From Galaxea fascicularis (lineage: Eukaryota; Cnidaria; Anthozoa; Scleractinia; Euphylliidae): DNA of 64,000 nt. The stretch's first letter is position 1. Every line of letters begins with the position of its first letter. The position numbers and the translations under genes were made by a program. Shown in pieces: positions 9,462 through 21,691 of this stretch. The notes beneath the pieces were generated by a model that ran no database searches, had not been told where the DNA came from, and saw only the letters and a program-made list of their open reading frames with translations. The stretch spans positions 3,325,572 through 3,389,571 of the forward strand of contig OX419347.1 in the NCBI GenBank assembly GCA_948470475.1. The letters are read 5' to 3'.

Positions 9462-12400
9462 GACATCTGCAAATGGTTTCACTCTATAGTGTTTTTGGAC
9501 AAGGAAGTTAAACCATGGGTCCTGTATTACAACACTTGTTCATTATTAAATTCAGTGGGATGTAAAAGAAGCCACACACTATTCTCAGAAGAGTAAGGGA
9601 CATAGTCTGGTTTATTCTCCTCGACACAGTAGCCTGTTTGGTTTGATATCTTGAACAGGCTTGTGGCGTGTGAGGCCACATAAGGAAAAAGACAGCCGTA
9701 AGTCAAGGAGACTTCGCCAAGTGACTTTATTTCTTCAATTAGTGCATAACTACGTTTTGTTGTACTTTTGAAACATAGAAAAACAACAAATGCACATCTT
9801 GGCTAAACATAAACAAGTAAAAACTAATAAGAAAAACTAATGTTTTGGATATCACTGTGACACCAACGTCAAAGCATCATTGTTTAGCTACTCCTTTAAA
9901 GTGCCTATTGCCTCAAAATATTTTTTTCGCTAACATGCATCTTTGCACCTGTTCGAAACGGATTACGGCACTTTTTGTCCTTTTTTCTCCAAATCTTGAC
10001 TTTTATAGGCTTTGAAACAGAGCATCATTTGATTCACGACCGAGTCTATTCCTGATTTGACGTCACAAACTGATTTGCATGCATGTTTACAAAGAGTTAA
10101 TGTGATGCAAATCAGTTTGTGACGTCAAATCAGGAATACACTGTAGACCCACTCCCCTTCTGACTCAGTCATGAATCAAATGATGCTCTGTTTTAAAGCC
10201 TATAAAAAGTCAAGATTCAGTGAAAAAAGGAAAAAAAATGCCGCAATTTGTTTCAAAACAGGTGCAAAGATGCATTTTAGCGAAAAAAAATATTTTGGGG
10301 TTATAGGCACTTTAATGATCAGAAATTGAAAAGCAATTCTTGGCACAAGAAGGTATGACTGCATTATTACTTGGAACAGCTATATGACTTAAGTTTTTAG
10401 TTTTGGGTATTTGAAAAATTTCTACTGAAAGGTAAAAATAAAATTTATCTCAAACAACACAAATTCGATGTAATTTCACATAGCATAGAATTAAATGTGT
10501 CAGGGAGACATACAACAATAATAATTATTATTGTTGTTGTATAATTATTATTGTGGGCAGTTAACACTTTAGCTAGCATGATATGGCTGCATCTCTTGAA
10601 AACATTTCCAATATTGCACTTAGATATGAAAGTTATAAGTTCAAATTGCTTTTGATTGAATAGAATCCTAAAACCTGTGCTATCAATAATTTATTTATTT
10701 ATTTATTTTGTAGGACCAAACTTTAAGCTTTGTAGATTCAGAGGATGAACTGAAATCACTTCTCAAAGTAAGTGTTATGAATAGTTGATGTTACCTTTAG
10801 CCCTTTAACTTCAAAGATCTGATTAGCAATTCTCCCTTCCAGCTGCCATATATTTCCTTTTAACTTACTTAAGAGAATTTGACATATTTATATTAAGGTA
10901 ACACCCTCTAAGTGATACATTTGTTTTTATCATTATGTGCTTGCTTTATGATGTATCGGAATGTATGACTACTTTGCCCATTGTACATTTACAAGTTTAT
11001 CTTTAAATTCATGCCAATCATAATAAGGCCTTTTTTGTGCTCACAGGAAATAGGCATTCCTATTGGAAAATGCTTTCAGTTTGTGAAGGCTTGGGGTAAA
11101 AGATATACAAGTCAAGGTAAGCGAAGTTTTTCTTCTGTTTAATCTTTGTACTTCAATCATTTCTTCCTCATTTGCATTCAACCCCACAAAATTGCTTCTC
11201 CTCATTAGAACCAATAAAGATGTCAGCAAACGTACCAACAACAGAAAAATACACTCAAGTTTCCATAGAGACAGCCGATGCCTGCATTCAGACCGATGAT
11301 ATTTTCTTAACTGATGCCGATTATAACAAACTTATCAACAACATGACAGATATGAACTTGAGTTCCCAACAAGAGTTAATAAATCAATACACTGCTCAAG
11401 TGGCTGGTACAGATTTTAAACTTAATGAGCATAGAATATCGTTATCTGCTGGCCAAGCTCAAGTTTCCTATGGTACACAACAAGTAGACCCTTATTTAGC
11501 TGCGCATATGTGGTCTAGTATGGGGCAGTACCCCGATTATGCGGCCCACAATATGTATGGGGCCTTTCTTCCTGGACCAGCACCGGTTACTAGTGTTCCT
11601 TCCAGTATGGCTGTTTCTGACGCTGTTGCTAGCCAAGCTGGTGCTATATTTAATCATGAAGGGTCTGACCTGGGTCACGTTGCAAGACCAGCCGTAACTT
11701 CTCGCATACCTGCACAAGAAACACTTCAGCATCAGAGAATGTCTACAAGCCTCCCATCACCAAAGGATATTGTTGATGAAAGAGAGGATTTGGCAATTGA
11801 ACAGTCACTGAAAGATTTTGAACACATGGAAATGGAATCTCATTCTTATGCCTCTGCACTGAATTCTGGTGAGTACAACCTTAACCTTTAACTCCCAGAA
11901 CTGATTGGCATATAACTTCTCCTTACAATATCAACACATTGTCCAACAGACAGGTGATGAGAATAGACACACTTATCAGCCAGAGGGTGTTATGTTGATA
12001 TAACCCCAAATTCTCATAAATGATCTCTTCCATGTTATTTCAGTTGGCTGTAAAATGCTACAAGATGTCTTTAAATCAAGGAAAACCTAAAATTAATTTG
12101 AAGCAGTTGATTTACTTAAGACTGTGTTAATGCAATAAGGACTACATGAAAATGCTACTTCTTCTGTTGCGGATGGAAATGAAGGCGAGGCTAGTAATGT
12201 ACCATGAATGACTTTTCCAGAAAAAAATGCAGATTGATGTCTTTTTCCTACATTTCAAGGGATATTTCAGCCTGAGTAAATTCATTAAATTCATTAAGTA
12301 GTATTTCTATGTCGGTTTCTCTGAAAAACAGTAAATCTCCCATGTCAGAGCCCCTATAACTATGGCAGCTAGAAAGGAGAATTAATAATCAGATCTTGGG

Positions 12401-13551
12401 AGTTAAAAGGTTAAGTGAGAATGGAAGGATGGAAAGGAGAAAGCTCGGTGGAAGTGTGAGGAAACTAAGGCCTTGTTTTGATTAGGGTACTTCAGGGTGA
12501 AATCACTTTGTGGCTGTCCAAATAAGAGATATATATAACTTGTGCTTTCTATTTGCAGAACTTGCTTTGTTTACCTTTGTACAGGGCAGTCGCATTTGAA
12601 GAATTTATTTACAGACTCAAAAATGATAGACACTGCACAGTATCGTAAACAGGTCCATAGGAATGTAATGGTTATTAGCTTTCATTTGCATAGTCGAACA
12701 CTTGAGGATTTCATGCACAGACTCAAAAGTTAGAACCACCTTGTACAGCATAATAAACAGCACCACAGGAAAGTATGGCTCAGTAGCTTTCATTTGAATG
12801 GTCACACTCAAGGAATTCTTCAACATAATAGTCAGAAAGTCGACAGAACTGAAATTATTTTTTCTGCGTCTCGACAGATACAGCAGGCCTCAGCCAGGAC
12901 AGCCTGCATAGCTACAGCTCGAATCCAGAAAATCTTACTAATTATATTTCAATGACCCAAAGAATTCAGTCAAGTTCTGTCAGCCAGCCATCACCTCTAT
13001 CCCGCTCGAGTCAACATTTAAGGACAGTAACATCAGAAAAATCCGAAACCAGTCACTTCTCAAAATGCGATGATATCTCCTTGGAGAGTGGGGTATCTCG
13101 TCTATCCTCAAGCTTGCAAAATGTTGGGCCGCAAACGCTCCAGGGATACCTCGATAGCTTACCGGAAACCCCAGAGTACAAGCAGGCCATGCTGAGTCGG
13201 AACCCGAAGAAAGGTTGGAAACCACTTGACGGAAAGCACATCACTTCCGGTAAAAAAGTAGCTTTCAAGCCAATGTATTGGGATAAAGAGGGTAGAATGC
13301 GGCATGGGGTCCCTGTGCGCGGATCAGATAAGTCCGAAGAGTGTTGGCGGCATGTGGAAGGCAAGGCACCCGCAGGGTGTACTTTTGCACACTCACGCCT
13401 TGGCGACACCTTGCAGTTTATTTGCGTTAAGTGCACTTACGAGAGAAATCGTACAGATTGGTGCTCAGAAAAGACGAAGCATAAACAGTATATTTTTAAC
13501 CTGGGAGCGTATAAGAATTTAGAAGGAGGGACATGGAAGAAATCGTCATGA
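9047..13551 (+). CDS. Uncharacterised 529-aa protein, SAM-like N-terminus and Cys/His-rich C-terminus
   Basis: Five exons join in frame: 9047-9178, 10714-10767, 11047-11116, 11209-11868 and 12878-13551. All have GT-AG sites, phases 0, 0, 1 and 1, and a total of 1590 nt. The start is the first ATG in the first exon (tandem ATGATG right after the acceptor). Residues 15-82 (ending ELKSLLKEIGIPIGKCFQF) resemble a SAM-type helical bundle in pattern only. Residues 86-300 are Ala/Gln/Ser/Thr-rich and likely disordered. The last 160 residues are compact and basic, with WKPLDGKHITSGKKVAFKP and then C461, C473, H477, C488, C491 and C501, including FICVKC. This arrangement could bind zinc. I do not recognise the family. 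The splice chain is strongly supported because every junction preserves the frame. Confidence 0.85.
9271..9331. repeat. 61-bp near-perfect palindrome
   Basis: Two 30-nt arms (GACTTCTTTCTGTTAGCAAT... and ...ATTGCTAACAGAAAGAAGTC) are exact inverses around one A at 9301. It sits in the first coding-region intron of the 9047 gene, eight bases before a SINE head. Confidence 0.95.
9339..9725 (+). mobile_element. tRNA-derived SINE
   Basis: The head contains an A box, TAGCTCAGTTG, and a B box, GGTTCAAACCC, spaced as in a tRNA. It cannot fold as a full tRNA and is followed by a non-tRNA body (CAGGGTCTTTAAATAACTG... CCACACACTATTC...). Degenerate pieces of the same body occur on the opposite strand at 32330-32945. 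The 3' boundary is approximate. Confidence 0.75.
9897..10316. mobile_element. 420-bp foldback MITE
   Basis: The ends are TTAAAGTGCCTAT and ATAGGCACTTTAA. Almost the whole left half (CCAAATCTTGACTTTTATAGGC..., GATTTGACGTCACAAACTGA) is repeated inverted in the right half, leaving a short centre near 10080-10100. It has no ORF. It lies in the intron 9179-10713 of the 529-aa gene. Confidence 0.85.
11881..12414. repeat. TTAACC-ended repeat (copy 1)
   Basis: It begins TTAACCTTTAACTCCCAGAACTGAT and ends GATCTTGGGAGTTAAAAGGTTAA, an inverted terminal pair. It contains the stretch AGAGGGTGTTATGTTGATAT that is also found in the copy at 15423-15696. The middle holds extra unrelated sequence. It is intronic, between 11868 and 12878. 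Confidence 0.6.
12600..12830 (+). repeat. 106-bp tandem repeat family, block 1
   Basis: About two monomers, diagnosed by CAGACTCAAAAGTTAGAACC and CATAATAAACAGCACCACAG. The same monomer recurs at 14250-14535, 28361-28475 (inverted) and 61500-61830. Here it is intronic, ending about 50 bp before the last coding exon of the 529-aa gene. Confidence 0.8.
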
Positions 13552-14249
13552 TATGATGTAGTTCCACTAATCTACATTGATTTAAATATGGCTCTTATTG
13601 GTGAAGAAAACTCACAATGTCATTTTCAGTCACTTAGCAACACTACACTGTAAGAATCCTTTTAATCTGAGTTACCTGTTTGAGAACTGTCCAGGCCTGT
13701 AGTTTTAACTTTTAAAACCTAAGATCAACATTTAAATTCTAATTTGTTGCCTCAACACATTACCTATAAAAGTAGTGGGGAGAAATTGTTAACATATCAA
13801 GCGAATTCATTCTGTTTGATCATGTCCTCAATTCTCATGACCACTCTGTTTTATAAAGCGTTGATATTACAAGGAGAAATTTGATGCTGATCACTTTTAG
13901 GGTTTGAAGGGTTAATAATAGCAGCTGTCTGGGTGACATAATAATTGAGGATGATTTAGCGAGCATTTGTGTTCATGAGAAACGTATGTGTGCTTGCTGT
14001 TAGTATTTAACAACACAACATGCATTTTTTGTCTCAGATTTTATACACTTTACTTTTTAATAATGTTAAAGTTCACTCAGTAATATTGACTAGCAAACAG
14101 TGTGATAATTGCGCTCTGCTTAACGACGCCCGAGCAAACAATTCAGAAGCTAAACCTCTGTTTAATTAAAACATAAAAGCAATACCACAGGACTTCTTTA
14201 CTGCCCTTAACGTTAGAGACACCTTTTATATTAAACAGCCGAATAACAA

Positions 14250-14535
14250 AAGAGTACTCAAAAGTTAGAACCACTTTGTATCGCATAATAAACAGCACCT
14301 CAGGAAAGTACTGCTCAGAAGCTTTCAATTGAATGGTCACTCTTTAGGATTGGATCCACAGACTTAAAAATTAGAACAGCCTTGAACAGCAGCACAAACA
14401 GTACTGCTTAGAAGCTTTCATTTGATTGCTCATACTTAAGGATTTCATCCACAAACTCAAAAATAAGAACCACTTTGTACAGCACAATAAACAGCACTAC
14501 AGGAGATTACTGCTCAGTAGCTTTGATTCGCATTG
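14250..14535 (+). repeat. 106-bp tandem repeat family, block 2
   Basis: About three diverged monomers with the same AACAGCAC and CTGCTCAGAAGCTTTCA cores. It lies roughly 700 bp downstream of the 529-aa gene stop. The region 13552-14250 otherwise shows only unassigned AT-rich sequence, likely 3' UTR and spacer. Confidence 0.8.
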
Positions 14536-14677
14536 GTTAAAGTTCACTCCCCAGGTTAGCTGGTTAAACTAACTTCAAATCCAAAGGCTTCTTCGAATGA
14601 GAGGTAAACATCTTTTTGTAAAACTCACCTTATGATCGACGAGAGGCTCGCGAAACAGGAAAGCAAAAGGTTCTGAA

Positions 14678-14857
14678 TATAGAGCGTTTTCACTCACGTG
14701 ACCAGCGGCCATATTGGTTTAATGAAACAAAAGAAAGTATTTGCATACAAATAGAGTTCAATTCCCAGAGGGTTAGCTTGGTACACCAATATGGCCGCCG
14801 TTCCTTATTTTTGGAACACCAACATGGCCGCCGTGACGTCATGTGAAAACGCTCTAT
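14678..14857. repeat. MITE with TATAGAGCG ends (second copy)
   Basis: It starts TATAGAGCGTTTTCACTCACGTGACC and ends TGACGTCATGTGAAAACGCTCTA. It matches the 3908-4055 copy apart from a short internal duplication around CCAATATGGCCGCCG. Confidence 0.75.
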
Positions 14858-15422
14858 TGGGTAGCGCTCATAATGTAAATTCTGTACAATACACGTACTT
14901 CGCAATTTTTTTATTGTGGTACTTGTTGCAAAGTGATAGGATTGTGTCGCTCTCTGCGAGGAACGGGTGGGAATTAAAGTGCGTGTAATTGTGAATTTCG
15001 CGCTATTGTGTAGGGTAAAACTATACTGGTGATTAATTCAATGGAAAAATGGTTACTGGGTAAGAAAAAAAACCATAGCTTTGGACAGTATGGCCCCATG
15101 AACTTGGATTGGGGAAGGTTCACTTACATCGATTATGATTAAGGTCATTACGTTACGAACAGGCATTCTCAACTGATGACCCGAACATTTTCAGGCAGTT
15201 AGAGTTAAACACAATTCAATACTTATGCTATCATTCCAAAATTGTGTGTCTTAACTCTAAAAGTGCTGGTCAGGTTATTTTCCTGACAAGCAAAATGCTC
15301 CTGTAGCACCAAGTGGAAGATCTCAAGCCATTTTCTCAGAGGGAGGGCAAACAATCTGATTCGGTTTGTAACTATTTTGACCGATTTTCAATTTTTTTTT
15401 ATCAATTTCAATCATTATCATC

Positions 15423-15696
15423 TTAACGCTTTAGCTCCCAGGGGTGATTAACATGTAATTTCTCATAATTCCAATTCGTCACAAAGCCCCCAGGTGACTA
15501 GTCTGAAATGTCAGCCGTCTCCTCCCCCTAACCCAAAGGGGCCGCGCCAGACTACCAGGTGTCGAGAAAAGACAAGCTTACCAGTTGGAGGGTGTTATGT
15601 TAATATAACCCCAAATTCTCTTAACTAATGTACGAGGAATTGTATGGCAGCTAGAAAGGAGAATTAATAAGCAGATCTTGGGAGTTAAAAGGTTAA
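15423..15696. repeat. TTAACC-ended repeat (copy 2)
   Basis: TTAACGCTTTAGCTCCCAGG at the left and CTTGGGAGTTAAAAGGTTAA at the right form the inverted ends. The interior shares AGAGGGTGTTATGTTAATAT with copy 1. Confidence 0.6.
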
Positions 15697-15699
15697 GCC

Positions 15700-17900
15700 A
15701 AAGAGGCACATTTACGGTTTTGGTAAACTGGTGAAATTATTTGAAACAAAAGTGGACCAACCGGTCACATCGTAATTTATTATGCTTGGTCAGGATTTAA
15801 CGTGTAGCGTAATTTGCAAGAAGGAACAATTCGTCTTCAAACTTTTGAATTTCAATTTGTAGTTAGTTGCTACCATGAATCTTATACAGGAAAATTAAGT
15901 TTTCTGATACCGCTCTGTTTCGGGAAATAAGCGTTAGCTCTGAAATGTGGGGAATAAATTTTGTTCTCTAACGTTTCCTACGGTGTGACCTGAATATGCT
16001 GGATTAGTAAATAAACTCAAAAGTTCCTTTGAGCAATTCGTGAATGGAGAGGATATAGCGCTGACACGTTTGTACGTAAATCTTCAAGTTTCGTTCGAAT
16101 TTCGGGTTTGTAGTACGTACCTTCTATTCACAATCCGGCGAAAGACGAAAAAATGTTCCGCGTTACGCAATAGGTTATCGATCAAATTGAATCGAACGAC
16201 GAGAAAGTCACTGACATCATCGTTTTCGAGATTCGCAGACCTGTTTTTTTCGGCGCTGTTGAGTAATATCAGGGTTACTTTTTACCTTTTAGAGCCCTGG
16301 ATCTCTATTGAAGAGAAGTAAAAATTATGCGACGGTGAAAATCCATCCTTAATTTCTCTTATGTATGTTCTTGTTATTGTGTGCAGAACATCGTTTACAG
16401 TTAAATTATAACGCGGTTTTAATATGTACTTCGTTTAAATATGTGGTCCGACGGGATAGGGCTGCACCTCTTTGAAACCTATAATTTTATTCGATCCTCG
16501 TAGGATGCAGCTCTATTGTTTTTTAGGGCTAGGTGCCATTGTTTTGATTGCCGGTCAATTTTTTTTTTCAACCAATCTTGTGAGGTCTGGCAAATGGTGC
16601 AAGGCTGCCGTGACGGAGTGCCACATAAGGGCAAACCCCTTACGTGTCTGAAAGGGAAATTGAGTGAAACGTTTTTTGGAGTATTTTCTTTGGTTACTGA
16701 ATGTAGACCTAAAAACGGGTATCAAACATTTAACAGCCTTTTATAACCGATTAGGTGGTTGGTCTGAAAGGCAAACCTCCGAGGTGTGAGAACGTGAAAC
16801 TACGTGAAAATTTTTGGCGAATATATATTATGGTTCCTGAACGCATCCTTGTAAGAAGAACGAAAGTAAAAATATTCTGCTCTGAGAACTGACGAGCATC
16901 AGTTAGCTTTAGACACTACAATCGACATAAAGCCCCATGTGTCTTCACGCTATTCCATCACGTTTTGTGTCTCATGATGTCCTGGTCTCCCTCGAAGTCT
17001 ATTTTTGAGAGATTTTAATGCCTAATTACAACTGTAGGGAAACTGGTGATTCTCATGCGTTGTCTCGCAGACAGCAACTATTTCGGTCCCCGCGCATCGG
17101 TGAGGGCCAGTTGGACGAAGTGCCTCGATTTCAGGTTACTGCAGTCAGTAAGATACGCTTACATAACAATTTATTATTTTTTATTGAGTAACTTAACAAT
17201 TTGTAATCCTTGCTCGCAAAAAAGGCATCCATAAAGACGATAGTGATTCGTGTGAGGCAAGTAAAGTGGTGGATAAACGAAACCGTGCTGTCTTTTTGCC
17301 CACGTTTCGTCCACAACGTTTCCTCATCCAAAGCCGGATGTCTGGTGATTTTAAGGCTGTCAAGAGGTTTCGGCAAGTGGGGCGTTTTTCAAGTAGGTGA
17401 TGATCGATGGATCAAAGTGTTGAGCATGGACGATGGCAGTTGATTGGCAGTGGAACGCAGAGAAAAGATGCCTGCTAATCTAACCCATAACCTGCTCTAG
17501 GCCTGTGAAAGAGTACGGCCGTTTGCTAGCCACATCCATCAGAATTCGAAGAAAATAGATATAACCGGCACCAGGCAGATCAAACCGGGTGCCGCAAGTG
17601 GTCTGGTTTCCTTCTCATTGGTTAAAAATAGGTCCGTAATGCGTACATGTGTGGCTTTCTAGACAACATGACAGGCGCTCGACTGTCGTGCCGTAAATAA
17701 ATCTAATCGTGCCATAATGTGGCTACGCACTTCGTGTAAGCCATACAAAAAGGAGGCGCAAGTTTTGGAACCAATCAAAGAGCGAGATCAAGCGAAACGA
17801 GAAAGTTGCATTATTCATTGCATTGATTCATCAAGGAACAATGCAATTCATTAATGTTCTTCATCTCATTGGTACGGGAACATTGGCGATCGGAAGTCAC
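15700..17900. other. Gene-poor spacer
   Basis: Only short random-looking frames occur here, none with coding character, splice context or recognised motif. The right part holds the likely 3' UTR and polyadenylation signal of the BH3 gene copy A (AATAAAGATT, read on the minus strand at 17930-17921). Confidence 0.5.
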
Positions 17901-18116
17901 GATAAAACAATACAATACATAATCTTTATTACCGTGTAATAAATCGTTTCACATTGGTTTTCATTAACAAAACAAGGGAGTTTACTTCATTTTCTTGTTT
18001 GAATCTTGATTTCAGGTACAATTTACTATTTTTCGTCAAACACCATCACGTGTTTTTGATCATCAATCACATACTCAATCACGTGTAACGTTACTGTTGG
18101 TTCCAGTCTTCACAGG

Positions 18117-18353
18117 TCACAAGAAGAACAGCAGCAATGAAGATCCCTTGATAATTTTCAAGCATGTGATATACTGCAAAGACATTAGCTCGTTATTATC
18201 TTGAGGATCTCCTTCTAACTGCAGTGGTCGAGTTTCCAGAGCGTCTCCAATAACACGCAATTCTCTTGCAATTTGTTCACACCGTTTCCTCCTGTCTTGG
18301 GTAAACTGGTCTTGTGGTCTTGATTTGTTTACTGTTTGAAGTGTGTCGTCCAT
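18117..18353 (-). CDS. BH3-only-like protein, copy A (78 aa, hydrophobic C-terminal tail)
   Basis: The coding exon starts at 18377 after the acceptor TTTTGCAG, with ATG at 18353 and stop at 18117. Residues 28-39 read IARELRVIGDAL: hydrophobic positions h1-h4 are I28, L32, I35 and L39 with the invariant G36-D37, the exact spacing of BIM/BID-type BH3 helices. BH3-only proteins bind the groove of Bcl-2 proteins or activate Bax/Bak at mitochondria to start apoptosis. The last residues (CLKIIKGSSLLLFFL) are hydrophobic and could act as a tail anchor. No other Bcl-2 homology region is seen. The size is typical of short BH3-only proteins. A 5' noncoding exon ends at 20095 with a GTGAG donor. The function is inferred from the motif, from conservation in three copies and from gene structure. 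Confidence 0.75.
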   Translation of the reverse strand: MDDTLQTVNKSRPQDQFTQDRRKRCEQIARELRVIGDALETRPLQLEGDPQDNNELMSLQYITCLKIIKGSSLLLFFL

Positions 18354-18889
18354 ATTGAAGATGGCTTCTTTGTGTTTCTGCAAAAGATAAGGCTCGCACA
18401 TAAAGTTGAAGAAGAATGATCTTTTGGTAGTTATTTGAAATGAGTGGATTCCGTTTCTCTGGATTTGACCTGGCTGTCTTAGAGCTCAGACCTTCATCAC
18501 GAGACATCCATGAGCTTTCAAAAGCTTCGTCTCGTCAGGTCAGATCTTACCACTGAAGTCAAACCGCAACGGCTCCAAACAAGAAGAAAGCGAAATAAAG
18601 TACGAAAGAAATAGGGAAGCTTAGTTTGCAGTTCGTAATGGGCAATAAATGTTTTGCGACTCTGGCTTTCAGTATTCACTGCCACAAAATCAAATTTACA
18701 GCTATTTAAGTTCCTGGGCACAATGAAGGCACAGTTTTCCCTTTGCTTAGAGACGTTAATTAACCATTTAATCCCCAACATCAACATTTGTGTGTTCCAT
18801 GTAGAGAGAATTTGTATTAATGTCAACTCATCTGATCCTTCTTGATAATTTCCTGTATTCTCATGCCCTGTATGGTTGACGAACCATTT

Positions 18890-19230
18890 TGTTTATTTGT
18901 TTATTTTGCCTTTTTTCTTAATATATTTACAAGTTAAAAAAAGTAGAATGTGTGGCAAGGTGACCTCTAGAAACCACCAGGCTTTTAGTTGAGGCCACCT
19001 TGTACATACTGACAATATGTTTGCATAAATGGTACTGCAAGTGAGCGGCCTAGTCAATTCAGTAATTATTTTATTAAAAACTCTAGTAGTTTTTTCTTAA
19101 AGTTAGGAAAACTTGATAGGGAAGTAATCGTAACAGGGAGGGAATTCCATATCTTTGGACCTTGGTAAAGAATTGTAAATTTCTTCATTGATATGGTAAG
19201 GAGAAGTTATAGATGGTAGTCACTAACTGC
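18890..19230 (-). mobile_element. 3' end of a CR1/L2-like LINE
   Basis: On the minus strand the sequence at about 19180-19066 encodes QGPKIWNSLPVTITSL and then FPNFKKKLLEFLIK and a stop. This is the characteristic C-terminal ending of non-LTR retrotransposon reverse-transcriptase ORFs, and it is followed by an AT-rich 3' UTR. The element is 5'-truncated and lies in the intron of BH3 copy A. Confidence 0.65.
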
Positions 19231-20094
19231 TTATTGCCGGTTTTCACTGTCACGCCATCATCAAAACCATTCAACAAATAACGTCAAGAATCAAAGAGAT
19301 AAAAGAAGATGAATATTCAAACAGTCTCGCAAAGATTCAGGTCTGTCTGATGTTTCGTGCGGGAGATATTCAAAGAAATGTCCTACTCAAATTTTAAAGC
19401 TTTTGTATTGAGACGCCATGTTTGTGTCCCTCTGAGGGGCACAAATATTGCGGCCGGGAGCTAACAAAGAGATATGTCACCGAGTTTTGCTATAAAAAGC
19501 CCATAGTCGTCTTCTAAGGGCTCATAAACATCTACATGAGTACTATTCTCATTCAAGGACTGATCAGATTACGAAATCTCGGCGGCTAAGTCACTTTTTT
19601 TAACCTACGCGACAGCATTCTCCGCCGGCGGTTTAATATCGTATCACACAAAGCATAGAAATTCAACCTTCACAAGACGAAAAAACCAATCAAACTGAAA
19701 ATTTGTGAAAGGATAAGTCTTCAGCTGTTCTAATTACTAGCTAAACTAAAATCTCAATAGGATTGATAATTCCTTATTTTTTAATTTTGATGACGTCATG
19801 TGAAAACTGAAAATTAAGAAGACCAAGAAGGGTTTCATAAATATGATCTGAAGTTCCTTAATAGGGTTGTTTCATACACCGTAATATTCCCTTTATCGTA
19901 CTAAAAACTCTCAGTGATTCTTAGACATCACTTTACACGGCGTTTGTTTCCAAGCCATCGACTCCTTAATCTTTGAAACCTCCTTTTTAGACTACTCTTG
20001 AACGTCTAGTCGCTTTCAAGAGTAGGTGGTGCTCAGTTGGCCGGTCAAGTCAAAAGATGAAATACTTGTTTTTAGTTTAGCATCACTATCTCAC

Positions 20095-20214
20095 CTTGCT
20101 TTGGTCGTTTTCTCGTTTTTCCAGTTTTCTTTTTTCTGTTTTTGGTTCTCACACAAAAGTCATTAGCTTGTTTTAATTATGTGGTTTCCTACAGGACAAG
20201 TGCTGTATTTTATA
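20095..20214 (-). promoter_or_regulatory. Promoter and 5' noncoding exon of BH3 copy A
   Basis: On the minus strand a TATA-type box (TATAAAATA, 20214-20206) is followed about 110 bp later by an A-rich exon end and the donor GCAAG|GTGAGA at 20095/20094. The segment GGTCATGTCTTGGCCT just upstream of the box is matched at copy B by GGTCATGTATTGGCCT. The transcription start inside the interval is not resolved. Confidence 0.5.
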
Positions 20215-21350
20215 ATAGCAAAACAGGCCAAGACATGACCGTGAAAAAACATCATTTGCTTTATCAGTGAACGTGACACTCCGAAATGCTGTCTGCTACA
20301 GGTTGCGTCTGTCTACAACCGAACCCTACTGCCCTTAACAGCCGAGCGCCGGAAGTTTCCAATTTCAGTGAAGTGATGTTCGGACGATTCTCGGCTATTC
20401 CGACGATTACTTCCCGGCTCTCATTCGTTTTGGATATCACTGAAGTTTGCGGCACATGGCAAACTCAAGCTTCGGTTATGAACCCTTCTTCAGCTTTGAA
20501 TCGTTTGCAACTCACATTAAATCATTATTCATTGTGAATTACCGTGTATGTATGTTAACTTTTGTTTTGGCACGTTAAATTCATATTACGAAAATTAAAC
20601 CAAATGACATCGTATCTTGATTATATCAAACAGCTTAAGTGGTCCGTTTAACGGTACTGCAAATTCTTCATCCTCGTAAAAATGCCATTGCGGGCACGAT
20701 CTTGTCCCAAAAAGCTGATTAAAGGCTAATCCGGCTTATTTATCGCCAGTTGAGCCGGATAAAAAGTTATTTGTGGGTTATGAAGTCGATCCTCGTTTTG
20801 CGATCATCTCTCCAAAGAGATATTTTTCTAACTGAAGTAAAATCACAGTAATAACTGGAACCTCTCACAAGCGACCGTGACCACTACCAGCCGGAGCTGG
20901 TAGTTTGAATTTATGGCATATTTCTATCTCTGCACGAGCGTACATTTCAGTGTTTTTGCAGTCTTGACCCAGCACAGTAGTCGGAAATGTCCCACGCGGA
21001 GATTCTGACTGTGTTTCCCCAAAAAAGACGAATTAACCACAAACCTCTTCTATACATTGAAATTACAGGTATATTAAATGATTGTAATAAAAAAAATACA
21101 TGATTCTATCAACTGAATTTGTGGGCTAACAACAGACAACTTAAAGTATATTTTAATTTTAATTTTTTATTTTCAAGTGTCCACAATTAGAACTGCTTTA
21201 TTTGGTTTACTGAATAGCAAGATGAACAAAAATTGTTTCTCAAAACATTAATTTGGTTTGACAGGTCCAGTGTGGTATCATTCGCAAAATAGAATGATTG
21301 TTACTCGCAAAGGAGCAATGCAAGTCCCTACAGGTGTTTTCAGTTTTAGC

Positions 21351-21376
21351 AGGAGCCCATAAATTTATGGGCTCCT
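21351..21376. repeat. 26-bp perfect palindrome
   Basis: AGGAGCCCATAAA and TTTATGGGCTCCT are exact inverses with no spacer. No gene or element is recognised around it. Confidence 0.9.
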
Positions 21377-21691
21377 GGTTTTAGATAGAAACATTTTCAT
21401 GCACGAGAAAATTATTTTTACATCAGATGTTCATTTATTTACCAGATAGGGAAAAACCTAAAATGAAAAAAAAAAGTGAGCTACAATATTCTTTTATAAA
21501 AACGTCTAATTTTGGAGGTTGAACGTTCTTTTTTTTGTTTTGTTTTGCGATTTGAACAAAGTGTTCTTACGTTCATCTTACATGGTATAGTATTTCAGTA
21601 AATCAAAGCGAACCTGACCAGAAAACCGATCAAAGTGCATTGTTTGATGCAATATGTTATTAAGTTGCTTGTCACATGCTTGTGTAACTTA

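Noticed and set aside
17131..17443. Overlapping ORFs on both strands
   Set aside because: Neither has a motif or splice support; likely chance.
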